Assembly: GCF_000276665.1 (NCBI RefSeq)
Contig: NW_004955418.1
Location: forward strand, 6,846,489 to 6,910,488
Direction: 5' to 3'
Origin: Chinchilla lanigera
Taxonomy: Eukaryota > Chordata > Mammalia > Rodentia > Chinchillidae
DNA length: 64,000 bases
Made by a program: the position numbers and the translations under genes. Numbering within the stretch: the stretch's first letter is position 1; the number at the start of each line of letters is the position of its first letter. Of this stretch, positions 36,511-48,129 are shown in pieces. The notes under the pieces were generated by a model. That model was given only the letters and a program-made list of their open reading frames with translations, was not told the origin of the DNA and searched no databases.

Positions 36511-38574
36511 TGTAGCAGGTAATGAAATTGCATATGGTCATTACTGTAAATTTCCCTGAGTCCTAAGCCTTTAAGGAGGACCTATTCCATACACAGAAAC
36601 ATCTTTGTATTTAGCACTATGCTGGATAATAGAGAGTGAATAGGGGGAGAGAGAATGGAACCAATTAATGGAGGAAACTATGTAAGGCACTAAGCTGTAA
36701 ATGTTTCTCCTACACATAAGGGTATAATTTTAGTTCTCATTCTAATCCTTAAAATTAGAATTACAAAATAGCAGCTATGTGGTCTGTTATTCCTTACTTT
36801 TGTCATTTTCAAACCCAAAATGCATTTTATAACCTCACTTCCTTAACCTTAACCTTTTGAGACAGTGATTCTCTTTTTTCTTGGTTTTGATAAATAAATC
36901 ATTCTTTCCCCATATGCAGCCATTTGAGAATGTTATTGGAATGTCTATGACATTTTAGAGACTACATTGCCTGGAATTTTGCTCTCTAAAAGTTGAGAGC
37001 GAAATCTAAATTTAAATGGGCATTGAAGAATTTAAGATAAATTTTTTTCTATGTCCCAGTTACAGGATATTTTTTCTACCAGCCCACAATTGCATCATTA
37101 GTTACAAACTCTTAATGAAGTGGGCTTCCCTAGCTTTCCAGCATTTTGGGAGACCTCCCTTAACAATATTGTTCTGAAATCAGGCTGTGAAGAAATGGTT
37201 GTTTTATTTGTCCTATATTCAGGAGCTTTGATATAGCCAAGTAGCTAGTAATTATTCTCCTCCCCTCTCACAACACTAATTACTCCCAAACTACCTTTAC
37301 AAATAAAAGGTGCAGAAACCAATGCTAAGCCTATTTACTGGAGAGCATTATTATACGGTGTGCCCACGTGCACACACAGACACACACACACACACACACA
37401 CACACTCTCCCACCCTCTCCAAACTCATTAACGTAGAGGTGATACAGCAATACTTCTGGAGCCTAAATTTTGTCTACTTTTTCATTCAAATATAGAGATG
37501 AGCTGAAAAACCAAGATTTATTTGCTTGAAATAATGAACAAAATGTAGTTTTTAGCATCAGAATCCAGCTTTTTGAAACTCTACCTATCTCCTATTCTCT
37601 CCCAATGAAGATAACTTAAATTCACTCTGCCAAAAGTATAGCTCATCCCTTGAGACCTACCCTAGGCCCAGTAGGACCTTGCTTTGGTACCCTATCACCA
37701 TGGTGACATGCAGACATCCCTCCAGAGGCCAGAGTAGGCAAGTGAAAGCAGGGAGCTCATTATCCGTACGGAGCCCAAAGTGATGAACAGAAAAGTGGCT
37801 GGAAGTCAGGGGAGATAGGTAAAAGATAGTTAAGACCATTTGTGTGAATTCTTTGGAGAACAGACAAGCAAAATTGGAGAAGAATGAGGTTGGAGATAAT
37901 TGGAGGTTAGGTCAGTGAATTTGGTATGAACAAAATACTTTCTAGCGGAGAAAGAAGTTTTGAAAGCTCAGATAGTTGTTTCCATAAGTATATGGGTAGT
38001 TACTCTCTAGATCACATGTGCAAAGATCTAAGTAAGATGGTAGAATTTTTCCATCTTAGATACCCTAGAAAAATCTTTGAAAGATGACTCTTCTCCGGCT
38101 TCCAGAACTCCCTGTCTTGAAAATAGATTTCTACACATTCTTCAAGGAATTTGTTGTCAAATATTACTGGTAATATTTTTTTAAAATTACAATTGCACAC
38201 ACTGACTAATCCATTATCTTTCACTCATAACATACCAATAATCTCCCCAAGTAGATAATTAGATCATTATTTGTAACATGATCTCTGAATAGAACAGGTG
38301 CAGTTGGAAAGAAACACAGACTTGTATGACAGCAAAAGATCTGCTCAGGGATCAACATTAAAAAGGAAAAAAAATGCCTGATTCTTTATAAACATCACCA
38401 CCTGCAAACAATCAGAAAAATATCCTGATACCACATACTATGCTTTGTTTCCCTTCTGATACTTGAATTACTTATTGTATAATTTTAAAAAATGAAAAAT
38501 GCTTTTTATTATATGATAATTTTAACACATTGTATCTTATCTATTACCATTAAAGTGTATTTACATTTACAGTA
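36511..38574. other. No gene; (CA)n at 37376-37404
   Basis: A CA microsatellite lies near 37376-37404; the rest is unique AT-rich sequence with no nameable repeat. Confidence 0.5.
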
Positions 38575-38700
38575 TGTTTTTATTTTTAAAGAGAAAAAAT
38601 AAAAATGATACAGAATTTCAAGACAAGATGATATAGGAAATTAACAGTGGTTATTATATTCCATACCGTTACCTTCAAAGTAGTTGCTCAGATTACCAGA
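38575..38700. repeat. Unidentified repeat, paralogue near 59427
   Basis: Shares order with 59427-59545: a T-rich lead, then an A-rich run, 'atgatacagaatttcaag', a purine-rich middle, then 'ttaccttcaaagtagttg'. The second copy reads 'atggtacaaaatttcaa' and 'ttatcttcaaagtaata'. The shared family is unknown; an old mariner-type element is one option. Confidence 0.4.
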
Positions 38701-39015
38701 TACAGGCATGCAAAATTGATCAAACAACACAAGTACTAAATGTTCCTTTCAGTGAACTAAAAGACATTAGTAGTACAATTATCTTAGCTATCTTGTGTGT
38801 ATACATTTTATACATATATTTTCCTTTCCTTCTATTTTCTTTTCTTCTACCCCAGTTGTTCTTTCCTTTTGATTAAATGAAAAAAATTAATAAAATAACA
38901 ATTAGGTTACATTCTTTTTCAAACTTCAATAGCCATATCCAGAAGCTATATTTTAAAACAGGTAATAAACTACAATTCTCTCAAAAAAAACATCTAAAAA
39001 TAAGAAAGGATTATT
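38701..39015. other. No feature recognised
   Basis: AT-rich unique sequence. Confidence 0.5.
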
Positions 39016-39111
39016 TTTTTTTTGAGATAGGATATCTTTATGTAGTTCAGGCTGGCCTTGAACTTACAATGATCCCATGCCTCAGCCTCCCAAGAGCTGG
39101 GATTATAAGAG
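39016..39111 (-). repeat. B1-family SINE, short form, antisense
   Basis: 'tttttgagataggatatctt', 'tatgtagttcaggctggcct', 'tgaacttacaatgatccc', 'cctcagcctcccaagagctg', 'ggattataagag'. It lacks the internal B1 duplication. Flanked by AGGATTATT at 39007-39015 and 39112-39120. Confidence 0.88.
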
Positions 39112-39344
39112 AGGATTATTTACAACTCTGTAGAAAATTGAAATTTTCTACATTATAATGGAAAATGACATGTGATAAAACTCTTGAGTATCATGAGAGG
39201 GTTTTTCTATATTCCTGCTCTGAAGGGAAGCGTTGGCTCAAAGGTCAAACAGAAAAATCCTAAGTGGTGTTAATGATGCTAAAAGCAGCTGAATAAAATC
39301 ATGTCTCTCTAGTTTTCATACACAGTTCAGCGTGTGAAGTTCAA

Positions 39345-39656
39345 ATGTGAATGTGAAAATTGGCTTGTTTTTAAAGAAGTTTTAATTTCAAGCAAAACTT
39401 GGGTGGAAAGTAAAGTTCCTATAGACCCCTGTCCTTACACCATGGAACCTCCCATTTTTGAAATCCTCAAACTCCCATGCCACTGTGACACAGTGATACA
39501 TTTACTACACTTGATAGGCCTATGCTGGCATATCGTTGTCACTCAAAATCCATAAATTACCTAGGGATTCCCCCATGTATTGTACATTCTAAGGATTTTG
39601 ACATGGATAATGGTGTGTATCCACTGCAACATTACTGTAATGAATAGTTTCACTGC
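39345..39656 (-). repeat. L1ME-type LINE 3' UTR, antisense (part 1)
   Basis: 'gtgatacatttactacactt', 'tgtacattctaaggattttg' and 'gaatagtttcactgc' match a reversed L1ME 3' UTR. It resumes at 40117 with 'ttgccctaaaaatcttctgt'. Confidence 0.8.
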
Positions 39657-40116
39657 TAGCTACAGTTTGGAGATGGCTTAATGTGTCCCCCAAAGGTTCA
39701 TATGTTGGAAGCTGATTTCTAGTGTGGCAGTGTTGGTGGCAATGGAATCTTTGAGAAGGAGGCATTGTGGGAAGTTTCTAGGTCACTGAGGGAAGGTGCC
39801 CTTGGAGGGAACTGACATAGTTTATGGTACCCTGGTTAGTTCTCACAAGAAGGCAGTTATGAAAGAGCAGCGTTGTCCTCTTCCACTCTCTGGTTTCTTG
39901 TCTCATTGTGTAATCTCTTCCTCTCACTGGTCCTCCCACTGTGATGCCATCTGCTATGTGTGATTTGGCCAAGGTGACCTTCACTAGCGGCTAAACTGAA
40001 AGGGGCTGCCTAAATTTGACTGTTAGGATATAAGCCTGTGGGCTAAGCAAACTTTTTTCTTTATATAGCAACCAGCATCACGTATTTTGTAATAGTAACA
40101 GAAAAGAGACTAATAT
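39657..40116 (+). mobile_element. MaLR LTR inserted in L1
   Basis: 'acagtttggagatggcttaa', 'gtgtcccccaaaggttcata', 'tggttagttctcacaagaag', 'gggctaagcaaacttttttc', 'cgtattttgtaatagtaaca', 'gagactaata'. These are MaLR landmarks. The L1 on both sides is collinear, with ACTGC before and ATTGC after as a probable 5-bp duplication with one change. The termini are mutated. Confidence 0.85.
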
Positions 40117-40335
40117 ATTGCCCTAAAAATCTTCTGTGATTTCCTACTTACCCTTTCCTCATCTAACCACTGATCAATACTGTCTCTGTAGTTTTGTCTT
40201 TCTATAATGTTTTAAAATTAGAATCATATAGCATATAGAGTTTTCAGAGTAGCTTCTTTTACTTTGTAATATGCAATTAAGTTCCATCTTTTCATGATTT
40301 GATGGCTCTTTGCCTTTCAGTATTATAATAGCACA

Positions 40336-40629
40336 TTATCTGGATGTACCATAGTTTATCAGTTCACCCACTGAAGGACATTTTGGATGCTTCCAGATTT
40401 TGGCAATTATGAGTAAATCTGCTATAAACATCCATGTGCAGGTTTTTGTGTGGACATAAACTTTCAGTTCATTTGAGTAAACACTAAGGCGCACAATTGC
40501 TGGATCATATGGTAAGAGTATGTTTAGTTTTCTAAGAAACTGACAAACTGTCTTCCAAAGTAACGATAATGTTTTACATTCCCATTTTACATTCCTATGA
40601 ACGATGAATAAAATTTCCTGTTGCTTCAC
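40336..40629 (-). pseudogene. L1 ORF2p C-terminal fragment (decayed)
   Basis: The longest open stretch of the L1 relic is 97 codons. In it can be seen LLPYDPAI (residues 38-45), a YSNELK block (51-56), CTWMFIA (64-70) and KHPKCPS (80-86). These correspond to the region near the C-terminus of the L1 ORF2 protein. The intact protein, an endonuclease-reverse transcriptase of about 1,275 residues, drives LINE retrotransposition. Here only a short piece remains readable, with stops on both sides. It is a dead relic, kept readable by chance or moderate age. Confidence 0.85.
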
Positions 40630-40838
40630 ATCCTAACAAACATTTGGTGTTGTGAGTATTTGGATTTTGACTGTTCTAATAAGTATGCAGAGACATCTCA
40701 TTATAATTTGCAATTCCCTGAAGAGATGATGTTGAATGTTTCCATATGCTTGTTGGCCATCTGTAGATCTGCTTCATGAACTGTCTGTTCAGGTATTTCA
40801 CCCCTTTTTAATTGAGTTATTAAGTATTGTATTGTTGA

Positions 40839-40926
40839 GGCTTTTGAGGGGGAGTTCTGGGGCTTGAAACTAGAGTTTCACGCTTGGCCAATTAAGTGAT
40901 CTACCACTGGGCTACATCTTTATCCC
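40839..40926 (-). repeat. ID SINE, antisense, inside L1 (diverged)
   Basis: 'agttctggggcttgaaacta', 'agtgatctaccactgggcta', 'catctttatccct' read as a decayed reversed ID. The L1 order continues across it. Confidence 0.7.
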
Positions 40927-41660
40927 TTCTTGCTGAGTTTAAGGGTCCTCTGCATATTTTAGGTAACAGTCTTTCAGTAGATTAGTCATTTGCAAATATT
41001 TTCTCCCAGCCTTGTCTTTCCATTATCTTGAAATTGTCTTGCATGGAGAAGAATTTTTAAATTTTATTGAAGCCAGATTTTCAGTTTTTGTTTTTATGGA
41101 TCATGACTTCAGTGTTGTGTTTTAAAAAATTATCACCGTACTGAGTGTCATGTAGGTTTTCTCTAACATTATCCTCTAGAAGTCTTACAATTTTTCATTT
41201 TCTATTTAACTGTATGATCTATTTTAAATTAATTTTGTGAAGAATGTAAAGTTTGTGTCTAGATTTATGTTTTTGTATGTGTATGTCTAGTTGTCCCATT
41301 TGTTAAAAGACTATTTTTGTTACATTATGTTTTCTTCGTTTCTTTGTCAAAGATATATTGACAAAGAATTTGTATTTATGTCGGTCTATTTGTGGGTTCT
41401 ATACTTTCTTTCACTGGTTTATTTGTTTCTTCATCCAGCAATTCCACACTGTCTTTATTACTGTAGATTTATAGTAAGTCTAGAACTGGGATGGCACCAG
41501 ACCTCCAACTTTGTATTTCTTCTTCAGTATTAGGGGGTTATTCTGGATCCTTCTTCTCTCCATATAAACTTTAGAACCAGTTTGTTGATGTGGACAAAAT
41601 AACTTGCTGAGATTTGACTGCAGTTGCATTAAATCTATAGAGTAAGTTGGGATAAACTGA

Positions 41661-41992
41661 TATCTCTTATGCATAGTATCTTTTATTATATTGTGTGTTT
41701 TTCTTCTTGCATTTTTTTCTTGCAAGGAACGTAAGCTACCTCGAAGTTCCTTCCAGTACTGCTTTCACCAATTCCCTTGGCATCTCAACTAAGAATGCTT
41801 GTACCAGTTCTATCTGGAAATCTACCACACAAACTTACTTCTGAGACCATCTTGGGTGCAGCTGACACTGCTGGTTGCTCAGTGAGTCTGTTCTGCCTTT
41901 GGCTGGGACTTTCACCTCTGGCCCACAGCTCTGTATTTTGTCTAGGTATAAGCAATACACTGCTTGCTCCATCATGTTAACGGCTGCTCGCC
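41661..41992. mobile_element. Unidentified ~325-bp insert in L1
   Basis: L1 order breaks after 'aactgatatctc' (near 41658-41668) and resumes at 'ccaagaattgacg' (near 41991). The sequence between matches no family I recognise. A 67-codon frame is present but without any known domain. Confidence 0.5.
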
Positions 41993-42006
41993 AAGAATTG
42001 ACGTTT

Positions 42007-42105
42007 AGTTCTTCCTTTTTTGGTTTTTTTTCCACAATTGGGGATTGAACCCAGGGCTTTGTGCATGCTAGGTAAGTGCTCTACCGTTAAGCTATGTCCC
42101 CAGGC
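42007..42105 (-). repeat. ID SINE, antisense, 14-base target duplication
   Basis: 'aattggggattgaacccagg', 'gctttgtgcatgctaggtaa', 'gtgctctaccgttaagctat', 'gtccccag'. This is a classic ID. The flanks AAGAATTGACGTTT (41993-42006) and AAGATTTGATGTTT (42106-42119) are a duplication with two changes, so this copy is of moderate age. Confidence 0.93.
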
Positions 42106-42510
42106 AAGATTTGATGTTTGATAATATTGAATATTCCTGTGCATGATCCTGGAGTATATTTGCATTTATTTAGTTCTTTGATATGTTTCATCAGAATTGA
42201 GAAGTTTTTCTTCATATAGATCTTCCACATATTTTGTTAGATTTATATCTAAATATTTCACTTATAGGGTATTAATGGAAATGGTAATGTGCTACCTTTT
42301 CAAGTTCCACTCATGGTAGTATAGTAAAGACTGAATGACTTTTGCATAATAACTTTTTGTCAATTCTTAGGATTGTCTGCATAGACGACTATGTCATCTG
42401 AGAACAAAGACAGTTTTATTTCTTTTTTTGCAATCTGTATACCTTTTGGTTCCTTTTCCTGTCTTATTACACTAGTAAGAAATTTTCAGTACAGTGTTGA
42501 ATAGTTGCGA
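42106..42510 (-). repeat. L1ME-type LINE ORF2, antisense (part 3)
   Basis: 'tttatttagttctttgatat', 'tcttcatatagatcttccac', 'tattttgttagatttatatc', 'gactatgtcatctgagaaca', 'aaagacagttttatttcttt'. This is collinear with part 2. Confidence 0.9.
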
Positions 42511-42809
42511 TTCTCTGTATTTATTCCATCTTTAAAATTTGGGACACAGTGATTTATCCTGTGGACTCACTTCCAGAATGCATCTGAGTTGTTGAATTTT
42601 CAGTTTGTTCAGTTTTTTATTTTTTTAAGGGCACAGTGGCAACTTCTATAGATACTTCATGTTGGCATGGAAGCCAAAGTCAATGGACCTACTTATATAG
42701 GAAATATTAAAATTGTCTGTAGAATATTTTTACTGTATGTAAGTCATGTAGAATTTCAGCAATCTTACCTGCTACTTACATACTTAATGCAAAATTTTAA
42801 TAAAAATTT
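42511..42809. other. No feature recognised
   Basis: AT-rich gap between two L1 relics. Confidence 0.4.
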
Positions 42810-43230
42810 GAAGTACCTAGAGAAAAGCAGACAGATCACAAGTGTCCAACTCAGTGAATCTTCACAGATGAAACATACTAAGTTATATAGCTACCAGATC
42901 AAGAAGCAAAGCCTTAGCAAAAACACAAAAGCCCTCTGTACCTCCTTTTCGCTTCTTATGTTATTCTTTTCCTTCCTTTTATAAACATAACCACTACACT
43001 ATATCTCATTATCTAAACCTACGGTATTTATTATCTTCTCTAACTTTTTTCTCAGCACTCTAGTTATGAGGTATATCTAAGTGGTAACATGTGGTTATAG
43101 TTTCATTGCTACACAAAATCCATTATATAAATATACCAAGTCATTATTCATGACTTTTGGGTCATTTCATTTTGGTCTATTACAAAGAGTGCTACTATGA
43201 ATGTATTTTGGAGACATATGCATTAGATTA
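42810..43230 (-). repeat. L1ME-type LINE 3' UTR, antisense
   Basis: 'gtccaactcagtgaatcttc', 'accagatcaagaagcaaagc', 'aaagccctctgtacctcc', and a later 'gtctattacaaagagtgcta ctatgaatg' fit a reversed L1 3' UTR. Confidence 0.65.
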
Positions 43231-43810
43231 AAATTTGCAGTTAATGTTTAAATTAAAACATTTTATTGCAATAAAAGACATATTGCTATTAATCCCTCTC
43301 AGAATATTCCCTTCCCGATTGCATTTATCCCCTCATTCTTGCTAATTTCTGAAGCAGTTCTGGAAGTTGTCTTTCATGAGGGTCTTCATAAGGTGTGCTC
43401 AAAACTGTGGTGAATGCTGCTGAAAATTGCCATCTGATAGAAAGGCATGTTCATAAAAACATTAAGTGTGTCTTCAACCACTGTATTTACTGGATCTGGT
43501 ACCATGTGGCTTTTGGCTCTTCCTCAAAATCACGAAAGGTAAATCTTTTGGAGAGATCCCGGAGATAGGCATAGCCATGACAGCTCTAATAAAGGCACTC
43601 ACAGTCATATAATTAATGACTATAATTACTATTGCTACCTTAGTATACTTCTTAGCTTATTTGGTACTGGTGATCATTCTCATTTCTTAGAACATTTGTT
43701 TCTTCTTGGTTACTTAACATTATTTTTCTCTTATTTCTCTGATTTCTATATTTTATGATATTCTCTTTTCATGATTTGAAGTCAATATTCTCCAGGGGTT
43801 TGACCTTAGT
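43231..43810. other. Mostly unassigned; possible mariner relic near 43340-43460
   Basis: The block 'gaagcagttctggaagttgt' followed by 'ttcatgagggtcttcataag' recalls the antisense of mariner-type transposase genes carried by mammals. The match is short and may be chance. Confidence 0.25.
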
Positions 43811-43879
43811 CATTCTCTCTCTCTTTCTCTCTGTCTCTCTCTGTCTCTGTCTCTCTTTCTCTCCCTCTCTCTCTCTTTC
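43811..43879. repeat. (CT)n-rich imperfect microsatellite
   Basis: About 70 bases of CT and CTGT units. Confidence 0.95.
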
Positions 43880-44058
43880 ATGCATATGTGCATCAGTTGT
43901 TAACATCAACTGATTATTGCATGCAGCTGTATTTCACACCAATTAAGTCAGAATTAAATCAAATTCTCTTGGGAGGAGAACCAGGCATGTAAGTATTTTT
44001 TTATAGGTTCTCAGGTGATTCCTCTGTGCAGCAAAGGTTTGGAGCTCTCACTCCCTGC

Positions 44059-44245
44059 AGTGGTTCTCAACCCTGCTACCTGCTTGAATCACAGGGTAGT
44101 TGTGGGCCTTTGAAAGTCAATGCCTTTTCCTACCATCTGCAGAACTTCTGATTTACTTAGGCTTATGTGGAGCAAGGACATAAATATTTTTTAAAGCCTT
44201 TTTTATGATTCTGATGTGTGGCCAGTTGAGAACATCTGATCCGTA
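44059..44245. repeat. MER5A hAT-Charlie relic
   Basis: 'gcagtggttctcaaccctgc', 'ttgaatcacagggtagttgt', 'agaacttctgatttacttag', 'tttttatgattctgatgtgt', 'ggccagttgagaacatct'. Inverted arms and core fit MER5A. Confidence 0.88.
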
Positions 44246-44469
44246 GACTGCTGATTTCCACACGGATATATCTCTCATCCAGATATTTTCTCCATATTTC
44301 AGCCTCTATATCCAATTCTTACTAAGTATGCTCTTAGATAGAGTGTGAATGTGTTATTCATTTAGTATATATCCCTTTTACTCCCAACTCCTCCTGAAGC
44401 CAAACACCTTTGTGTCGTGTTTGCCTACCTCCTTTCCTATGGCTTATAAGGAATAAGTATAAACCCAGT

Positions 44470-44810
44470 CCTGCAATTCTTTCTCCTAAAGAATTAAAAT
44501 CTGTCTACCTCTGTCCATCTTCACAGCCACCATTTGGTCATCTTAGAACTATCACAGCAGGTTTTTAACTAATCTTCTATCTTGCACACTAAATCTTGCA
44601 CACCAATACTTGTATAGTCTTGAAAAAATTTAAATTCAACCACCTACCCCACAAAAATACTTAAAACTCTTTGATTGTGCCCCATTGTCTGAAAGATAAA
44701 AATCCCAAACTCCCACATGTAAGGATATTCTGATTTTGTCCCATTTGTCCTCACCCCTCCTCTTTCCCCATCTATCATTTCTCTTCTCTCTTGGGAAGTA
44801 GAATGTCTTT
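44470..44810 (+). repeat. L2 LINE, sense
   Basis: 'agccaccatttggtcatctt', 'agcaggtttttaactaatct', 'ttgattgtgccccattgtct', 'gaaagataaaaatcccaaac', 'ttctgattttgtcccattt' follow L2 order. The usual 'ctgatcatgtcac' block between them is degraded. Confidence 0.65.
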
Positions 44811-45084
44811 CTAAGGGATAGGTAAGAATTTCTGAGATAGGAATGAATAATTACATGGTTGACTGAATGTATGTATCTGTTGTAGTTGTGGAAACTAAAC
44901 TATTAAGTATATTAGAAATATATTTGAAGAATAAGAAGGCACCAAATGAGAACCTAAGTAATTTTCTAATAAAGGAAGAGAAAGTTGTTAGTGGATGCAT
45001 TTTGTAACATAGAATTGGGAGGCTAAAAGTTCTAATTTTCTTTCTGACTTGTCTATCTAACTTTAAAAGTATGGATTAGTAGAC

Positions 45085-45615
45085 ACCATCTTTTTAAAGA
45101 ACTTTATTTTTAAATAATTATAGATATAAAAAAGCTGCAAAGTTTCTACAGTGGACTCTTGTGACTCTTCCGCTTGGGTCCCCCAGGAGTGACATACCAC
45201 CATTCGGTCTAAAGTACAAGATCAAAACTAGGAAACTGATGTTGGTACAAAATTGTTCAATAGACTGTAGACTATGTTAAGTTTTTGCCAGTTTTTACAT
45301 ATACTATATTTATGTCTATTACTCTGTGCAACTTCATCCCATGTGTAGATTTCTATAACTACTACCACCATCAAGATACAGAACTGCTCCAGCAACAAAA
45401 AGAACTGCCTTATGCTTCTGTTTCATTAGCCACACCCATTTCCATCCTTGCCTTGACAGTCACTAATCTCATCTCCATTTCTATAGTTTGTCATTTCAAG
45501 GATGTTGTATAAATGGAACCATAAAGTATATAACCTTTGAGGTTGGCTTTTTCTACTTAGCATAATGTCTTTGAGAGCTATCAAAGCTGTTGAATGTAAT
45601 AACGTGTTTTTTAAA
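45085..45615 (-). repeat. L1M-type LINE 3' UTR, antisense
   Basis: 'caccatcaagatacagaact', 'ctatagtttgtcatttcaag', 'gatgttgtataaatggaacc', 'ggctttttctacttagcata' are the reversed 3' UTR of an L1M element. Confidence 0.85.
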
Positions 45616-45850
45616 CCAGAAAATGAAAACAAGAAACAAATAGAATTTGAAAATTTGAAAGAAACTTATGTTATCTTAAATATACCGATTTGAATCTTTT
45701 AAAAAGCATTTTAATTTAATCATCCTGTTTAATGATTAAAAGCATATCTTAAAATTCAGGAGAGATTAATTTTTGCATTGTTGGAGAAATGTTCATGGAG
45801 GTTTCAGGTATCATTTGGAAAGAAATATAAACTCATGTTGTACAATTTTG

Positions 45851-45902
45851 TTTTTTTTTTTTTTTGGTTTTTTCTCCGGTACCGGGAACCGAACTCATGA
45901 CC
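45851..45902 (-). repeat. Truncated ID SINE with 13-bp target duplication
   Basis: Only 52 bases: a T-tract, then 'tctccggtaccgggaaccga' and 'actcatgacc'. This is the 3' half of the derived ID subfamily in reverse. TTGTACAATTTTG flanks it exactly at 45838-45850 and 45903-45915. Three CpGs survive, so it is young. The 5' half of the SINE was never copied or was lost on integration. Confidence 0.95.
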
Positions 45903-45915
45903 TTGTACAATTTTG

Positions 45916-46984
45916 AAATTATGCCCTGAAATGTGATATATTCTTTCATTATAAAAATTCACAAAGTAAACTCATTTTGCCACCACTACACATTACAAAA
46001 GCCAATAAGTATTTTATTGACTGTTATATTTGGTGGGAGTATAATTCTAGTGAGGATAATTTGGGAATTCATTTAATTTAAAGAAAGTTTGCTTGATTTT
46101 ATTGTGCCTGAGACTTTTTTTCTTATATGTTATAACCTTTTATCATCATTACCTCTCTAAAAAAACTATCATGGTTTCCATATTCAAATTCATTTTCAAT
46201 TTTATTCATATTTTTTGAGCTACTGACAGCTATCAGTTTTGTGACAGGTAGTATTTATGGTAATACACTCACAAATTGTTTGAAAGAAAAATGAGTGATT
46301 TATGTCTTGAGTTTAAGAGGTTAAATTTGATTTTATTGTAATAAGATACTTTGAGACAGACTTACTTTGCCGCTGTGAGCCTGCTGGAATTATTATGCCA
46401 TATTGAGTAAAAGCTGCTATCCATGTTTAGCCAAAAGACATATCCATTCTTAAAAAGAAAGCTTTCTATTGTCGTTCAAAAAATTGACTCCTGAAGAGGT
46501 TTTCGAGAGAGCATTTACTCTGCTAATGCCTTAGTAATGTGGGACAGATTTATAGGAGACTCCCCAAACTACGTCTTCACCAGCAGAGCAATTTTCAGGC
46601 TTCTCTTTCTTTATTCATGGGTGGTGTCTTCAGCTAAACTGTTAGACACAACCAGGTTTAAGGGAACACAAACTTCCCGCCAAGCCCTTGGACCCTTGTT
46701 CTCCACTTAAATTTCCATCTGCAAATATTCTTTCAGGTAAAAACACATAATTTGTCAAACAAAACTAACAACAAAAGAGAAAAAGATACATTGTTTTTAT
46801 TTTCTTGTTGAGGTCCTTATACATTACTAAGTAAAAGAAGATGACAACAATCAAAACTGGAAAAAATATGAATGTGCAGTTCATAAAAGGAGGAAATAAA
46901 ATGGGCAATGAGCAGATGAAGAAATTCAAAATTAAAAGCTAAAAAAGTACAATTTTTTCTCCTTTGAATGTTGAGGATTTCATA
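45916..46984. other. No gene recognised
   Basis: AT-rich unique sequence with no nameable repeat. The part near 46340-46620 has more even composition but no recognisable feature. Confidence 0.45.
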
Positions 46985-47345
46985 AAAATGATAAACCAAG
47001 TTTGGCTAGGGCTCCGTGCAACAGGAATTTCACAGAGCTCCTGGTATGAAGGTAAATTTGGATAACATTTCTAAAGTTGATTTTGCAGTAAGAATCAAAT
47101 ACCTTTAAATATTGTGCAAATGTTTCACATTCTTATCATATTTGTATCATTTATAATAATTTTCAAATTGAAACCAATTTAATGTTCAACAGTAACACAA
47201 TCACAAATAAATTACTGACCATGTGAAAAAATAGTCTGCCTTAAAATGATTTTTATAAATCTATACTTAGCTACATAAGGTATCTACAAAACATTACTGA
47301 GGGAAAAAATTCACTTAATTTGTATGTATGAGCTAGTAGGTAAGC
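46985..47345 (+). repeat. L1M/HAL1-type LINE 3' region, sense
   Basis: 'aattttcaaattgaaaccaa', 'tttaatgttcaacagtaaca', 'aaattactgaccatgtgaaa', and 'taaaatgatttttataaat' fit the end of ORF2 and 3' UTR in sense orientation. Confidence 0.55.
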
Positions 47346-48129
47346 TCTCAATTTTGTCCTCCAAAGTGTGTACATGGTGATTTAAAGGTAGAAGGCAATA
47401 AGAATTCTTAACTAAATACTAATAGAGGTCATCTCTGCAGAAAAATCATGGTTGGTTTTTCTATTTGTGCCTTACTATGCTACGCACAATTTCTACAACA
47501 CGGGAACTTCATTTAAGACAGAGAAAGCAGAAATGATTTTAAAATGATAACATGCAATGTTTAAAAATGGATACATACTGATTAAATGATAAAAAGTACC
47601 ACGACACATCCAAAGGTCTGGTTCATTAATCTTTAATTCATTGTGTATATGGCATGAGATGAGGTCAAGTTTCATTTTTTTCACGTAGATATTTAAATGA
47701 TATTTCCTTTCTCTTTTTGTCTTTTGCACACAAATTCCAGCAGTCATTAAAATAATGAGACACAAAAAAGCAAGGGAAAACAACATATTAGTGAGAGATA
47801 AAGCAGTCTACAGAAACAGACATGAAGAGTGATGCTGTGAAATCTGAGGGCAAGGTTCTATACACAGGACTTGTAGACAGACGTTATTTTGTGAGTGTCA
47901 GGTGAGTAGTTGACTTTCCTTTTTTTTTAATGGGAAACCACAATATCAGTTATTTTAAATATTTTTTCAAGAAACTCAGTTTCTGTCATGAAGAATTTCC
48001 CACCCAACTGACTCAGTGGAGTGAGAGGGAGAGCTGAACCTGAGTCTTCCTCTGTGGTCTTCTCACCCATTGTTTTCCTATCCCTCCCTCCTTCTACTGT
48101 GAAGTTTTTCCGGGTCATTGAGTCTGGGC
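47346..48129. other. No feature recognised
   Basis: AT-rich unique sequence; a 97-codon minus-strand frame at 47493-47786 lacks any recognisable domain. Confidence 0.45.

Larger units (their letters stand above)
40117..41660 (-). repeat. L1ME-type LINE, antisense (part 2), 3' UTR and ORF2
   Basis: A well-preserved reversed L1. Landmarks include 'tctggatgtaccatagttta', 'gctataaacatccatgtgc', 'gctggatcatatggtaagag', 'ctccatataaactttagaac' and 'attaaatctatagagtaagt'. It continues beyond an insert at 42106. Confidence 0.92.

Noticed and set aside
43811..43879. CRISPR-like or regulatory tandem array
   Set aside because: Simple CT microsatellite without spacers; the AC, GAAG and GT runs elsewhere are of the same nature.
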